Of a DNA stretch of 64,000 bases, positions 27,825 through 37,554 are shown one piece after another. The translations under genes and the position numbers were made by a program. Within the stretch, counting starts at the first letter, position 1. Each line of letters opens with the position of its first letter. The stretch is from assembly GCF_019457515.1 (NCBI RefSeq), contig NZ_CP080421.1, positions 1,426,001 to 1,490,000 on the forward strand, given 5' to 3'. Below the pieces are notes generated by a model. The model saw only the letters and a program-made list of their open reading frames with translations. It did no database searches and had not been told where the DNA came from. The stretch is from Shewanella mesophila. Lineage in GTDB: Bacteria > Pseudomonadota > Gammaproteobacteria > Enterobacterales > Shewanellaceae.

Positions 27825-28403
27825 TTGGCACAGCTTTATTTTTACTATTCGGCGATGAATGCAGGCAAATCGACTTCGCTTTTACAATCTTCATATAACT
27901 ATCGTGAACGCGGTATGAATACCCTAGTGATGACGGCATCAATCGATGATCGTTTTGGCGTAGGAAAAGTGGCGTCACGTATCGGCATAGAGACTGAAGC
28001 TCAGGTCTTTAGTAGTGATGATAATTTAAGTGAGATGATTCGCCGCGCGAATGAAGAGCAAATACTTCACTGCATCTTAATCGATGAATCTCAGTTTTTA
28101 AGTAAAGAGCAAGTTAAGCAGTTGACTTATGTGGTGGATATTTTAGATATTCCCGTACTGTGCTATGGCCTAAAGACCGATTTCCAAGGCGAACTCTTTA
28201 GTGGTAGCCAATATTTGCTTGCTTGGGCCGATAAGTTAGTCGAGCTAAAAACCATTTGTCATTGTGGTCGTAAGGCGAATATGGTGGTGCGCCTAGATGG
28301 TGAAGGCAAACCAATGAAAGAGGGTGAACAGGTCGCCATTGGTGGTAACGAAAGTTATGAGTCTGTATGCCGTAAACACTTTCGTGAGTTTTTGTGGGAC
28401 TAG
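27825..28403 (+). CDS. tdk: Thymidine kinase
   Basis: 192 residues, the usual length for the type II enzyme. P-loop AMNAGKST is at residues 10-17, IDESQFL is the Walker-B-like part with the catalytic Glu nearby, and CHCGRKANM plus the later VCRKHF supply the zinc cysteines and His. It phosphorylates thymidine to dTMP for salvage. The start is TTG at 27825, with AGGAA 9 bases upstream; no in-frame ATG would keep the P-loop intact except Met11, inside it. Confidence 0.95.
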   Translation: MAQLYFYYSAMNAGKSTSLLQSSYNYRERGMNTLVMTASIDDRFGVGKVASRIGIETEAQVFSSDDNLSEMIRRANEEQILHCILIDESQFLSKEQVKQLTYVVDILDIPVLCYGLKTDFQGELFSGSQYLLAWADKLVELKTICHCGRKANMVVRLDGEGKPMKEGEQVAIGGNESYESVCRKHFREFLWD

Positions 28404-28469
28404 CCATTGAGACTCGCTCATTAGACTGAAAGTTTACCTCATGTAAGCGAGTCATCTACGGAATAATCT

Positions 28470-29507
28470 ATGACCGAATCTAAGCATTGGACATTAAAAA
28501 GCATCGCCCAAGAGTTGGGGGTGTCAAATGCGACTGTTTCTAATGCCTTCAATCGTCCCGATCAGTTGTCTGAAAAGCGACGTAATGAGATCTTAGCCGC
28601 ATGTAATGAACTAGGATACTTTGGCCCCAACAAGGCCGCCAGATCCCTGCGCCGAGGTAAGTTTGATACTGTTGCGCTGGTATTACCTGATAGCGTGTCT
28701 TATATGGTGTCGGATCCGGTCGCAAGTAAGTTTATGAAAGGGGTAGCTGAAGTACTTGAACAGCATAAAATTAATCTTTTGCTGTTTTCTGGAGGTGCTG
28801 AGAGTATCAATGGCGTAAGTGATTTCGTTGACGGTTTTATCTGTTACGGTCGGCCACGAAACGGTGTGTTGGTTGATCAACTTAAGCAGATGAAGAAGAA
28901 AGTGGTTACGGTAGACTTTAATATTCATCGAAGTGCATCGGTAAGTATAGATAACCGCCGTGGTGCATACGATGTCGCATCGATTGCATTACAATCGGAG
29001 CAAGATCAGGTCGCAATTTTGGGTTTACGTCTACTCGATACTCATCTTACCTGCCGGGTCTATGATTTTGACTCTGACGCTATGGAGGTTGATACTTCGA
29101 TAGCGCATCAGCGGTTGCAAGGATATCTCGACGCGATTACTGATAAACAGATTTCACTGAGTCCGGATCGAGTGTGGAATATTCCTGAGAGCAATTCTGA
29201 CTTTGCGGCTATTGCGGCCAAAGAGGCATTGAGCTGCAACCCTCGACCTAATGTTTTTCTGTGTATGAGTGATTTAATTGCAATGGCTGTGGTGCGAGAA
29301 GCTCTGCAAAAGGGGCTGAGAGTACCTGAAGATATCCGAGTCGTCGGTTTTGATGGTATTGAGGAAGCTCAACGCATGGTACCTGCATTGACTACCGTTT
29401 ATCAGCATTCTGAGCAGAAGGGACGTCAAGCTGCGCAGATGTTTATTGATGATGCTCATGATGCAGAAATACTTGATTATGAGTTATTGCGTGGTGGTAG
29501 CTGTTAG
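28470..29507 (+). CDS. scrR: Sucrose utilisation regulator ScrR, LacI family
   Basis: 345 residues. N-terminal HTH and hinge: LKSIAQELGVSNATVSNAFN followed by KAARSLRRGK, then a periplasmic-binding-protein-like effector domain ending with VVGFDGIEEAQRMVPALTTV. It is the only regulator in the sucrose cluster, and two identical palindromes with a central CG, the LacI-family hallmark, lie upstream of scrP and the TonB receptor. Effector is presumably sucrose or a sugar phosphate. No copy of that palindrome was seen upstream of scrR itself. Confidence 0.88.
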   Translation: MTESKHWTLKSIAQELGVSNATVSNAFNRPDQLSEKRRNEILAACNELGYFGPNKAARSLRRGKFDTVALVLPDSVSYMVSDPVASKFMKGVAEVLEQHKINLLLFSGGAESINGVSDFVDGFICYGRPRNGVLVDQLKQMKKKVVTVDFNIHRSASVSIDNRRGAYDVASIALQSEQDQVAILGLRLLDTHLTCRVYDFDSDAMEVDTSIAHQRLQGYLDAITDKQISLSPDRVWNIPESNSDFAAIAAKEALSCNPRPNVFLCMSDLIAMAVVREALQKGLRVPEDIRVVGFDGIEEAQRMVPALTTVYQHSEQKGRQAAQMFIDDAHDAEILDYELLRGGSC

Positions 29508-29516
29508 AAAATAAAC

Positions 29517-29547
29517 TTCAGCATCTTGCTGATGGCAAGATGCTGAA
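29517..29547. terminator. Hairpin between convergent scrR and scrP
   Basis: TTCAGCATCTTGC / GCAAGATGCTGAA, perfect 13-bp stem with a 5-base loop, 9 bases after scrR. No T-run, so termination efficiency is uncertain. Confidence 0.6.
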
Positions 29548-29601
29548 CCTGGCTAATAATTGATGTTGATAATCCATCTATCTCTGTTGCGACAGTGGTT
29601 G

Positions 29602-31068
29602 CTACAAGAGTGATGCCAGCGTTAGCTTATCTATTTTTCCGTCTTGTTTCACCTCTATTTCGGCATCCTTAGTGGCAAAATCAACGGTCAATTTTGCGCT
29701 GTTAAGTCCTTCAGTCCAAATCAGTTGCAAACTGTGTTGATCACCGTTCATCGAAAACTCACCACTAAATGCATTTAGGTTATTTCGTAGTGAAATAAGT
29801 TTACAAAGCGCTTTAACAACAGGCTTTTGCAGCGCACTAGCGATATCGTCGATAGTGAGATAGGGACGGTTTATATCACGGCCTACTTGGGTCTTTTTAA
29901 GTAACGCCATATCATTAGGAATGGCGAGTAAGCCAGCGTAATAAACTTGGGGGATCCCTGGTGCAAAAAACTGTATCGCCCTTGCAATGAGATAATCAAC
30001 ATCGTCTTGCCCAAGTGCGTCATAATAGGTGCAGTTGATCTGATACAGATCGACATTACTTGCCGCAGCTCCAGTTGCTTGAAGGCTTTCGCCTTTACTT
30101 TTTGTGTGAATGGTATTAACCAAGTTATCGATTTCAGCGGCGTTTAGTAGACCTGGTTTTCCATCCATTGGGCCGACATCAATAATGCCGATACCATCGT
30201 GAGTGTCGAGAACTGTGATGCAATTCCGTGGCGCAATTGAGAGCCAATGGCTAAGAGCCGTTGCATCTTGGCTAAATAACGAGTGCAATATCAATGGTGG
30301 CAAGGCAAAGTCATAAACCATGTCTACTCGTTTGGCTATATCGATTTGTGTCATGTGATGAGAGTGGATCTCCGCTAAGGTTGTCATGCCTAGACGGTTA
30401 GCTTGCTTAGCTAATTGATTAACAAATTCAAATGACTCTTCTATCATGAAACAACTGGTGCCAGGTTTCTTAATGGCATAACCCGCCGCATCTAAACGGA
30501 TAAGATTCACTTTACTTTCATGAAAGCGCGCCAGCACTTTGTTTAGGTAGGCTTGTCCTGCCTCAGAGTGGACATTGATATCAATTTGATTAGCGGTAAA
30601 TGTGGTCCAAAACTCCACTTCACTACCGTCTGCTAATCGATAAGTACTAAAGCAACTTCCTGGACGAGGTCGGTAAATTTTTGCTCTATCTTCATCACTT
30701 AAGCCGCTTGGAAAGACACTCTCTTTGGTCAAGAACAGATCCCAATAAGCCGATTGCTTGCCCTTAGCGAGCACATCTTTAAACTCGTTTGATTCTGCTG
30801 ACATGTGGTTAACGATAAGATCTGCCATGATATCGTAAGCTTCACCTATCTGTTTTACGTCGTCCCAATTACCGAGACGCTCATCGACTTGCACATGGTC
30901 AATGGGATCAAATCCCGCATCACTGCCATCAATGGGGAAGTAGAATGGTAACAGATGAACGCCACTAAAGCGTTCAGATAACTGGTTATCTAGTACCTGT
31001 TTGAGTCCTACCAATCCAGAGTTAGCGATTCGATCTACGTAGGTGATCAATTGCACTTTATTCTTCAT
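29602..31068 (-). CDS. scrP: Sucrose phosphorylase
   Basis: 488 residues of glycoside hydrolase family 13, sucrose phosphorylase subgroup: sucrose plus phosphate gives glucose 1-phosphate plus fructose. MADLIVNHMS, the nucleophile region LIRLDAAGYA, the acid/base TLAEIHSH, and VLDTHDGIGIIDVG are all present. No signal peptide, so cytosolic. It is divergent from scrT and has a ScrR operator 34 bases before its start. Fructose made here is the substrate of ScrK. Confidence 0.92.
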   Translation of the reverse strand: MKNKVQLITYVDRIANSGLVGLKQVLDNQLSERFSGVHLLPFYFPIDGSDAGFDPIDHVQVDERLGNWDDVKQIGEAYDIMADLIVNHMSAESNEFKDVLAKGKQSAYWDLFLTKESVFPSGLSDEDRAKIYRPRPGSCFSTYRLADGSEVEFWTTFTANQIDINVHSEAGQAYLNKVLARFHESKVNLIRLDAAGYAIKKPGTSCFMIEESFEFVNQLAKQANRLGMTTLAEIHSHHMTQIDIAKRVDMVYDFALPPLILHSLFSQDATALSHWLSIAPRNCITVLDTHDGIGIIDVGPMDGKPGLLNAAEIDNLVNTIHTKSKGESLQATGAAASNVDLYQINCTYYDALGQDDVDYLIARAIQFFAPGIPQVYYAGLLAIPNDMALLKKTQVGRDINRPYLTIDDIASALQKPVVKALCKLISLRNNLNAFSGEFSMNGDQHSLQLIWTEGLNSAKLTVDFATKDAEIEVKQDGKIDKLTLASLL

Positions 31069-31101
31069 TTTATGCCCACATTGAATTGAATGTTGAAAAA
31101 A

Positions 31102-31119
31102 AACTTAATCGATTAAGTT
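31102..31119. promoter_or_regulatory. ScrR operator upstream of scrP
   Basis: AACTTAATCGATTAAGTT is a perfect 18-bp palindrome with a central CG, and occurs identically at 32726-32743. Position 34 bases before scrP fits repression; the same site could also affect the divergent scrT. Confidence 0.88.
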
Positions 31120-31380
31120 GTATATTTAACCAAGATGAAACATTATTCAAGGTGTTTGTTGAATTATTGAGGTGCGATATCCGTAATGTCGCCTCCGTGA
31201 TCTCAAGTAATGTATACGAGGTATCGGCTTTTATAGTTTGTTTTTAATGCAATATTTGATATCTGCATTAACTGTTAACTCTACAATTGGCGGAGCTTTC
31301 GAGTGTGACTGGTCTAACATGACAGAGTCACCCTAGCGTTTAGTTGCCCTAAAAATATGATAAAAATAAAGGTGAACAGT

Positions 31381-32601
31381 ATGACGAGTGAATTAGATAA
31401 CCTAAATCATGATAGGAAAATGAAGGTAAGGTTACTGACCTATTTGATGTTTTTTATGTTCGCGATGACCTCTGATGCCGTTGGGGTGATCATTCCTGAG
31501 TTGATTAGTCAATTTGATTTATCTATGTCTCAAGCCAGCGCATTTCATTATATGCCCATGATTTTTATCGCAATGAGTGGACTTTTTCTTGGTTATCTTG
31601 CCGATAAACTTGGCCGAAAGGTAACCATTTTACTAGGGTTAGCATTATTTGCACTGGCTTGCTTCATGTTTGCTTTGGGAGAGTCATTTTACTATTTCTT
31701 ATTTTTACTGGCGCTAGTTGGTACCGCTATCGGCATTTTTAAAACAGGAGCGTTAGGCTTGATTGGTGACATATCTGCCAACGCCAAGCAGCATTCAAGC
31801 ACCATGAATACCGTCGAAGGTTTTTTTGGGGTGGGCGCTATGGTCGGGCCTGCCATTGTTAGTTACCTGTTGATCAGTGGCGTTTCTTGGAAATACCTTT
31901 ATTTTGGCGCCGGGATATTTTGCTTGATCTTATGTGTCTTGGCGTACAGAGCAGAGTACCCTCAGTTACAACGCACCTCTTCGAAAAATATCAGCTTAGC
32001 GGGCACCTTTTTAATGATGAAAAACCCTTATGCGCTCGGTTACTCATTAGCGATTGGCCTATACGTGGCTACTGAGGTCGCTATCTATGTTTGGATGCCA
32101 ACCTTATTGCTTAATTACGAGGGGAGTTTCGTATTAATCGCCACTTATGCGTTGACCATCTTTTTCACTTTGCGAGCTTTAGGTCGATTTTTAGGTGGAT
32201 GGATTTTAAATCGATACTCTTGGCAACAAGTGATGTTCTGGTTTAGCTTAGCGATTGCTCTTTGTTACTTAGGTGCAATGTCTTTTGGTATCGATGCCGC
32301 TGTCGTGTTACTGCCGTTATCAGGTCTATTTATGTCGATGATTTATCCTACATTAAACTCTAAAGGGATCAGTTGCTTTCCCATTGAACAGCATGGCTCA
32401 GTTGCGGGCGTTATCCTGTTTTTTACTGCGCTATCTGCGGCTCTTGGACCGCTGCTAATGGGGATCGTTGGCGATATTTTTGGTCATGTAAAATATGGTT
32501 TTTATCTCGCTACAGCCTTTGCTTTTCTATTATGTGCTTTGGCGACGTTTAATTTGCTAAGAGATCCATCTGGGCATCTATTGGTCGCAAGAGAGCATTA
32601 A
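31381..32601 (+). CDS. scrT: MFS transporter, probable sucrose permease ScrT
   Basis: 406 residues, about 12 transmembrane segments, with the MFS loop motif GYLADKLGRKV between helices 2 and 3. Start at 31381 is used because AGGTG lies upstream; the ATG at 31357 has no ribosome-binding site. Its place between scrP and the TonB receptor makes it the inner-membrane step for sucrose. Substrate is from context, not from the sequence itself. Confidence 0.85.
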   Translation: MTSELDNLNHDRKMKVRLLTYLMFFMFAMTSDAVGVIIPELISQFDLSMSQASAFHYMPMIFIAMSGLFLGYLADKLGRKVTILLGLALFALACFMFALGESFYYFLFLLALVGTAIGIFKTGALGLIGDISANAKQHSSTMNTVEGFFGVGAMVGPAIVSYLLISGVSWKYLYFGAGIFCLILCVLAYRAEYPQLQRTSSKNISLAGTFLMMKNPYALGYSLAIGLYVATEVAIYVWMPTLLLNYEGSFVLIATYALTIFFTLRALGRFLGGWILNRYSWQQVMFWFSLAIALCYLGAMSFGIDAAVVLLPLSGLFMSMIYPTLNSKGISCFPIEQHGSVAGVILFFTALSAALGPLLMGIVGDIFGHVKYGFYLATAFAFLLCALATFNLLRDPSGHLLVAREH

Positions 32602-32725
32602 AATTCAGTTAGGCTATATTTATTTCTTCCATTGAAAAACAATCGCTTGGTTAGTAATTCTCAAATACAAGTTGCATTTAGGTTGAAAAATGTACTTGCA
32701 ATTTACAATTTAGTTGCTAATTTGT

Positions 32726-32743
32726 AACTTAATCGATTAAGTT
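32726..32743. promoter_or_regulatory. ScrR operator upstream of the TonB receptor
   Basis: Second exact copy of the 18-bp palindrome AACTTAATCGATTAAGTT, about 90 bases before the receptor start. Confidence 0.88.
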
Positions 32744-32831
32744 TGATTAAATAGAACATCACCTGTAGCAAATAACTGTGGTGCAGTCTTAGGGAGTAAG
32801 ACTACATCGAATGATGATTGGGGATATAACA

Positions 32832-35234
32832 ATGAAAATAAATAGATCACGTCAATTTGTAATTAGTACTGTCGCTGCACTAGTCAGCGCAAATCTGTGG
32901 GCAGCAGACGCTGATGTGCAGCAAGCAGAGGTTAAACAAGATGGCGTCGGCTTAGAGCGTATCGTGGTGACTGGCGTTGCTCGTGGAACACGAGTCATGG
33001 ATTCAAGTGTTTCGGTGAGTAGCTTGTCACCAGATGAACTTGCTGTTAGCTCTCCGCGTTCGTCTGCCGAGGCGTTTCGTATTATTCCTGGGATGAAGGT
33101 CGAATCTACCGGTGGTGAGGGCAATGCTAACATCGCCGTTCGTGGTCTGCCTGTTGCCTCTGGTGGTGCTAAATTCCTACAAATACAGGAAGATGGTCTA
33201 CCAATTCTACAATTTGGTGACATCGCATTTGGTAACGCCGATATCTTTCTACGCATTGATTCAACGGTGCAAACCATAGAGTCAATTCGAGGTGGCTCAG
33301 CATCGACTGCGACCAGTAATGCACCGGGTGGTATTATCAATATTATCAGTAAAACCGGTGACTCCGACTCGGGAAGTGTCTCTGCTACCTTAGGTTTAGA
33401 TTATGATAGCTATCGTACTGATTTCGAATTTGGTACCGATATTAATGACACCATGCGGTTCCATATCGGTGGTTTCGTGCGCACTGGCGAAGGTCCACGC
33501 CAAGCTGGATATACCGCTAATCAGGGGGGCCAAATTAAAGCTAATTTGACTAAAGAGTTTGATTCTGGGTATGTGCGTTTATATTTCAAACATTTAGATG
33601 ATCGAAGCATTGGATATTTGCCTATGCCAATGTATTCAGATGGTAGTTCTATTGCTGGGTTTAATAGCAGCTCAGATACAATTCATTCAGCTTATTTTCT
33701 CTCAACACTTAGCTTAGGTCCCGATGGTGAACGACGTCGCGGCGATATGCGTGATGGAATGAATCCTGTAGTAGACTCCTTTGGGCTTGAAGCATCATTT
33801 GATCTCGGTAGTGATTGGCAGGTAGAAAACCGTTTCCGCTTCTCTGATGTGAGCGGTAACTTTATCTCGCCGTTTCCAGCGGAAGTGGGTAACAGCAGTG
33901 CTATAGCATCAAGTATTGGCGGTGCAGGCTCGCAGTTGATTTATGCTAATGGACCTAAAGCGGGACAAGCGTTTGACAGTGATTTGGCGATGCGTATTCA
34001 TACTTTCGATGTGAGCATGAATGATTTTGGCTCAATCGTGAACGATATCAAACTGACTAAAAGCTTTGAAGACTCAAGTATTACCTTTGGATATTACACT
34101 GCTTTGCAAAACATCAGCATGAGTTGGATGTGGAACTCTTACATGATGGAAGTAAAAGGTGATAATGCTGCGCTGCTCAATGTTGTTGCAGCAGATGGTA
34201 CTTCCTATTCCGATAACGGCTTATATGGCTATGGCGTGCCGTATTGGGGGAATTGTTGTCAACGAAACTATGATACGGAATACACTATTCAAGCACCTTA
34301 TGTTGCCGCATCATCCAAATTAGGGGATTTTACTCTTGATGCTAGTGTCCGTTACGACAGTGGCGACGCTAGTGGTTACTATGCTGGAAATACCCAATCA
34401 GTAGTAGATATGAATCGCGATGGGGTGATTTCAGAGCCAGAAAAGAGTGTCTCTTCAATTGATAATGCTAACCCACAGCCTGTTAACTATGACTGGGGAT
34501 ATCTATCTTACTCCCTTGGCGCAAACTATCAGATCTCTAACGATTTAGCGACATTTGCTCGGTTAAGCCGCGGGGGCAGAGCCAATGCCGACCGTTTGCT
34601 GTTTGGTAAGGTGAAGCCAGATGGTTCTGTTGCCGATGAAGATGCGGTTGATTTAGTCGACCAGTATGAACTAGGTGTTAAGTACCGTTATGACAACTTA
34701 TCGCTATTTGCTACCGCGTTTTACTCTGAAACTGAAGAGCAGAACTTTGAAGCAACCAGTCAAAAGTTTTTTGATAGGAAGTATGAGGCGAAAGGTATTG
34801 AGCTTGAATCCGCTTACTATGTTGGTGATTTTGATTTTAAGGGCAGTGTAACTTGGACCGACGCAGAAATTGCTTCTGATGCACTTAATCCTGATGTGGT
34901 GGGAAATACGCCAAGACGTCAAGCAGACTTCATTTACTCCTTAATGGGTCGTTATAACTTTAACCGTGGCTCTGTTGGCGTCAATGTTATTGGCACTACC
35001 GATGCGTATGCGCAAGATAACAATGACCTGACTTTTGATGGCTATGCACAGGTTAATGCGTTCGCGTTGTATCAGTTAACCGACGGGTTATCTTTGTCTC
35101 TCAATGTTAACAATCTCTTTGATACCGTTGGGATAACAGAAGCCGAAGAGGGGTCGATTCCTGATAACAATATTATTCGCGCTAGAACCATTAATGGGCG
35201 TACTACGACCGCCACGCTTAAGTATGAATTTTAA
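32832..35234 (+). CDS. TonB-dependent outer-membrane receptor of the sucrose cluster
   Basis: 800 residues. Signal peptide ends at LWA-A. A TonB-box-like segment GLERIVVTG precedes the plug domain (about 50-180, with IAVRGLP and GGIINIISKTG), then a 22-strand barrel ending in the aromatic TATLKYEF. It should carry sucrose or sucrose-containing oligosaccharides across the outer membrane using TonB energy. GGGGA at 32819-32822 supports ATG 32832 over 32811. A ScrR operator lies upstream. Confidence 0.9.
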   Translation: MKINRSRQFVISTVAALVSANLWAADADVQQAEVKQDGVGLERIVVTGVARGTRVMDSSVSVSSLSPDELAVSSPRSSAEAFRIIPGMKVESTGGEGNANIAVRGLPVASGGAKFLQIQEDGLPILQFGDIAFGNADIFLRIDSTVQTIESIRGGSASTATSNAPGGIINIISKTGDSDSGSVSATLGLDYDSYRTDFEFGTDINDTMRFHIGGFVRTGEGPRQAGYTANQGGQIKANLTKEFDSGYVRLYFKHLDDRSIGYLPMPMYSDGSSIAGFNSSSDTIHSAYFLSTLSLGPDGERRRGDMRDGMNPVVDSFGLEASFDLGSDWQVENRFRFSDVSGNFISPFPAEVGNSSAIASSIGGAGSQLIYANGPKAGQAFDSDLAMRIHTFDVSMNDFGSIVNDIKLTKSFEDSSITFGYYTALQNISMSWMWNSYMMEVKGDNAALLNVVAADGTSYSDNGLYGYGVPYWGNCCQRNYDTEYTIQAPYVAASSKLGDFTLDASVRYDSGDASGYYAGNTQSVVDMNRDGVISEPEKSVSSIDNANPQPVNYDWGYLSYSLGANYQISNDLATFARLSRGGRANADRLLFGKVKPDGSVADEDAVDLVDQYELGVKYRYDNLSLFATAFYSETEEQNFEATSQKFFDRKYEAKGIELESAYYVGDFDFKGSVTWTDAEIASDALNPDVVGNTPRRQADFIYSLMGRYNFNRGSVGVNVIGTTDAYAQDNNDLTFDGYAQVNAFALYQLTDGLSLSLNVNNLFDTVGITEAEEGSIPDNNIIRARTINGRTTTATLKYEF

Positions 35235-35262
35235 AACAGTTTGTTAGTTTCCTTCAGCTATT

Positions 35263-35286
35263 AGCCCATGAAAATGGGCTCTTTTT
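35263..35286 (+). terminator. Terminator or attenuator between the TonB receptor and scrK
   Basis: AGCCCAT / ATGGGCT stem with GAAA loop and a CTTTTT tail, ending only about 13 bases before the scrK start. Partial read-through would lower scrK expression relative to the receptor. Confidence 0.75.
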
Positions 35287-35298
35287 GGGATATACAGC

Positions 35299-36267
35299 AT
35301 GACAGCATTACTCTGTTTCGGAGAAGTCTTGGTTGATTTATTACCTATTGACGCCCTTGGAACCCAGCATCAACCTATTGCGGGTGGTGCGCCAGCCAAT
35401 GTTGCGGTGGGTTTCGCTAAGTTAGGCGGTAAAAGCTTATTCGCTGGTGGGATAAGTACCGACGATTATGGGGTTATGCTGCAAGAGGCTTTAGCTCAGT
35501 ATCGGGTAGATACCGACTATCTGGTGTCTTTTGACTGTGCGCCGACAGCGACGGTACTTGTGTCATTAGATTCAGGCGGGGAACGCTCATTTAGCTTCAA
35601 CCGGAATGGTACGGCAGACATGCTATTTCGCAGCAATCATTTTGATATTATCGATTGGCAACAAGTCGATATTTTTCATTTTTGTTCTAACTCCATGACT
35701 GATGATCAGAGTTTCGCTGCCACGTTTTACGGCGTCCACTTAGCTTACAGCAAATCTAAACTGGTTAGTTTCGATGTCAATTTACGGCCATCTTTATGGA
35801 GTGATATTAAGCAAATGGCGACGAGAGTAGAGCGTTGTTATCACTATACTCATTTGCTCAAACTTAGTCGTGATGAGGCGCTCTATTTGGCCGATATTCA
35901 CGGGATCTCTTTAGAAGAGTATTGGCAATACTGTATTGAATTAGGTGTTGAATGTATCTTGGTGACGAATGGTGATAAAGAGGTGTTATGTGTCACTTCT
36001 CACACTCAATTTACCGTTGCTGTGCCGACTGTCGACGTGGTTGACACTACTGCTGCTGGTGATAGCTTTATTGCCGGGTTTTTGTATGCGATAGCAAAAG
36101 AGATAGAGTTTGATTTAGCTTATCTGTCGATAAAACAACGATTCGAAAGCCGTGATTTTTTGCGTTCCGGGATAGATTTTGCAGCTCGCTGTGGTGCACT
36201 TACTTGCTCACAAAAAGGTGCGTTCCCTTCATTGCCTCATTTGGAGCTTGTGGCTAAGTTTGACTGA
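35299..36267 (+). CDS. scrK: Fructokinase
   Basis: 322-residue PfkB-family sugar kinase. GGAPANVAVGFAKLGG near the N-terminus and VVDTTAAGDSFIAGFLYA near the C-terminus (anion hole and catalytic Asp; the usual G is A in DTTAAGD) are visible. It would convert fructose released by sucrose phosphorylase to fructose 6-phosphate. Last gene of the sucrose cluster. It ends 6 bases from the convergent 36274 gene. Confidence 0.9.
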   Translation: MTALLCFGEVLVDLLPIDALGTQHQPIAGGAPANVAVGFAKLGGKSLFAGGISTDDYGVMLQEALAQYRVDTDYLVSFDCAPTATVLVSLDSGGERSFSFNRNGTADMLFRSNHFDIIDWQQVDIFHFCSNSMTDDQSFAATFYGVHLAYSKSKLVSFDVNLRPSLWSDIKQMATRVERCYHYTHLLKLSRDEALYLADIHGISLEEYWQYCIELGVECILVTNGDKEVLCVTSHTQFTVAVPTVDVVDTTAAGDSFIAGFLYAIAKEIEFDLAYLSIKQRFESRDFLRSGIDFAARCGALTCSQKGAFPSLPHLELVAKFD

Positions 36268-36273
36268 GTTTGA

Positions 36274-37083
36274 CTAATTGTTAACTGTATCCTTGTGCAT
36301 TACTGGCAAGGATTGGGAAAACCATTTCTGATAAAGTTGTTCGATCTCTCCCTCTACTTGTAGTTGTTCAAGAGCAAGGTTGATCTGGTTGAGAAGTGCT
36401 TGGTTGCCTTTCTTCACAGCCACTGCGACTGGCGTCATCGGGGTAGAGTCTTCGATGATTTTAATCTTTATATTGCGTTGCTTTGCTAAATAAAGACCAA
36501 CGGCTTTAGGCATAATAGCTGCTGATATTTTGCCTGATTGCAACATCGACATCGACTGCTCTTTGCTTGACGTTGAAATGATCCGATAACGATATAAAAT
36601 ACCTAGCTTTTTCCATAATCTTTCAAGTTCAGAGTGGCGATCACCCGCTACAAATAAATTCACCAAATCATCGATTTTATTTATATTCTGATTTTCTTTA
36701 AGTACAAATACTACATCTTGTCTGTGGTAGTAAACGGCCGAAAAATCAAATATCCGTTTTCTTATTTCGGAGATTTCCATACCAACGATGAGATCTATTT
36801 TATTAAACCTTAATTCATTGAGCACCGTATCCCAAGGAGCCTGTTGGAAGGTGAAGCTTCGACCCATACGAGCGAATATTAATCTAGCAACATCGGCATC
36901 GAAACCAGTGACTCGTTCATTTTCGGTAAACTGATAAGGAGGGTATCCTGTTGCAATGCCACTGGTTAGCTGTGTGGGTTCAGATATATCGACAACAAGA
37001 GTGTTTGCTAGCGCGGCGCTCGATAACGTAAGCAGCATGATTAGCGCAGTGAGGTAGAACTTGGTTATCGCAGCGTAATTCAT
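36274..37083 (-). CDS. Periplasmic solute-binding protein family 3 (amino-acid type)
   Basis: 269 residues with a signal peptide (LTALIMLLTLSSAALA). The domain is SBP_bac_3: GIATGYPPYQF, GFDADVARLIFARMG, DLIVGMEISEIRKRIFDFS and the final LYQKWF. No permease or ATPase gene is adjacent, so it may serve a transporter coded elsewhere or act as a sensor. The next gene upstream (divergent) is a chemoreceptor, which leaves a role in chemotaxis open. Confidence 0.8.
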   Translation of the reverse strand: MNYAAITKFYLTALIMLLTLSSAALANTLVVDISEPTQLTSGIATGYPPYQFTENERVTGFDADVARLIFARMGRSFTFQQAPWDTVLNELRFNKIDLIVGMEISEIRKRIFDFSAVYYHRQDVVFVLKENQNINKIDDLVNLFVAGDRHSELERLWKKLGILYRYRIISTSSKEQSMSMLQSGKISAAIMPKAVGLYLAKQRNIKIKIIEDSTPMTPVAVAVKKGNQALLNQINLALEQLQVEGEIEQLYQKWFSQSLPVMHKDTVNN

Positions 37084-37477
37084 CTGTTTGATTTGCCTTT
37101 AACGTCTCTTACTTTTTGGCATAAGATTTTATCACCTATAGTAGCCGCCTAATGCTAAGTTTTGTAACGTTTTACTTTGGCGGTTAGTTTTTCCATTTTT
37201 CAAGTTAACAATGTTAGTGAATAGCCTAAGTCTCTAGCCTTAAATATCATGGGTTGGTAAAAAGTGAGAAGCAATGTGCCAAGTTAGGATGTGAAGGAAG
37301 AGCTTTCAATTGAACTTAGTGTAATCCTTCAATACCGTCTTCGCCATCTTAATGGTTTTCAATGACAAATGTTAAAAACCAATATAACAAGCTGCTTATT
37401 TAGCACTTTCTCAGTTGCTTCCCTATGAGATCTGGCTCAAAAAATCAACAGCTGTAATAATTGTTGATACAGTTATA
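37084..37477. other. Intergenic region between the solute-binding protein and PAS chemoreceptor
   Basis: AT-rich divergent promoter region. Apart from the FNR-like box at its right end, no gene, repeat or clear regulatory element was recognised. Confidence 0.5.
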
Positions 37478-37491
37478 TTGAGCTAGATCAA
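37478..37491. promoter_or_regulatory. FNR/CRP-like box upstream of the PAS chemoreceptor
   Basis: TTGAGCTAGATCAA matches TTGAT-N4-ATCAA at 9 of 10 positions. A class II site (centre at -41.5) would put the transcript start near 37526, which favours ATG 37555 as the start codon of the chemoreceptor. Confidence 0.6.
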
Positions 37492-37554
37492 AGGTAAGAT
37501 AGTTTGAAAGCGTCAATATTCAGTCACCCTAGTGTTAATAAATTATTGAAACCC

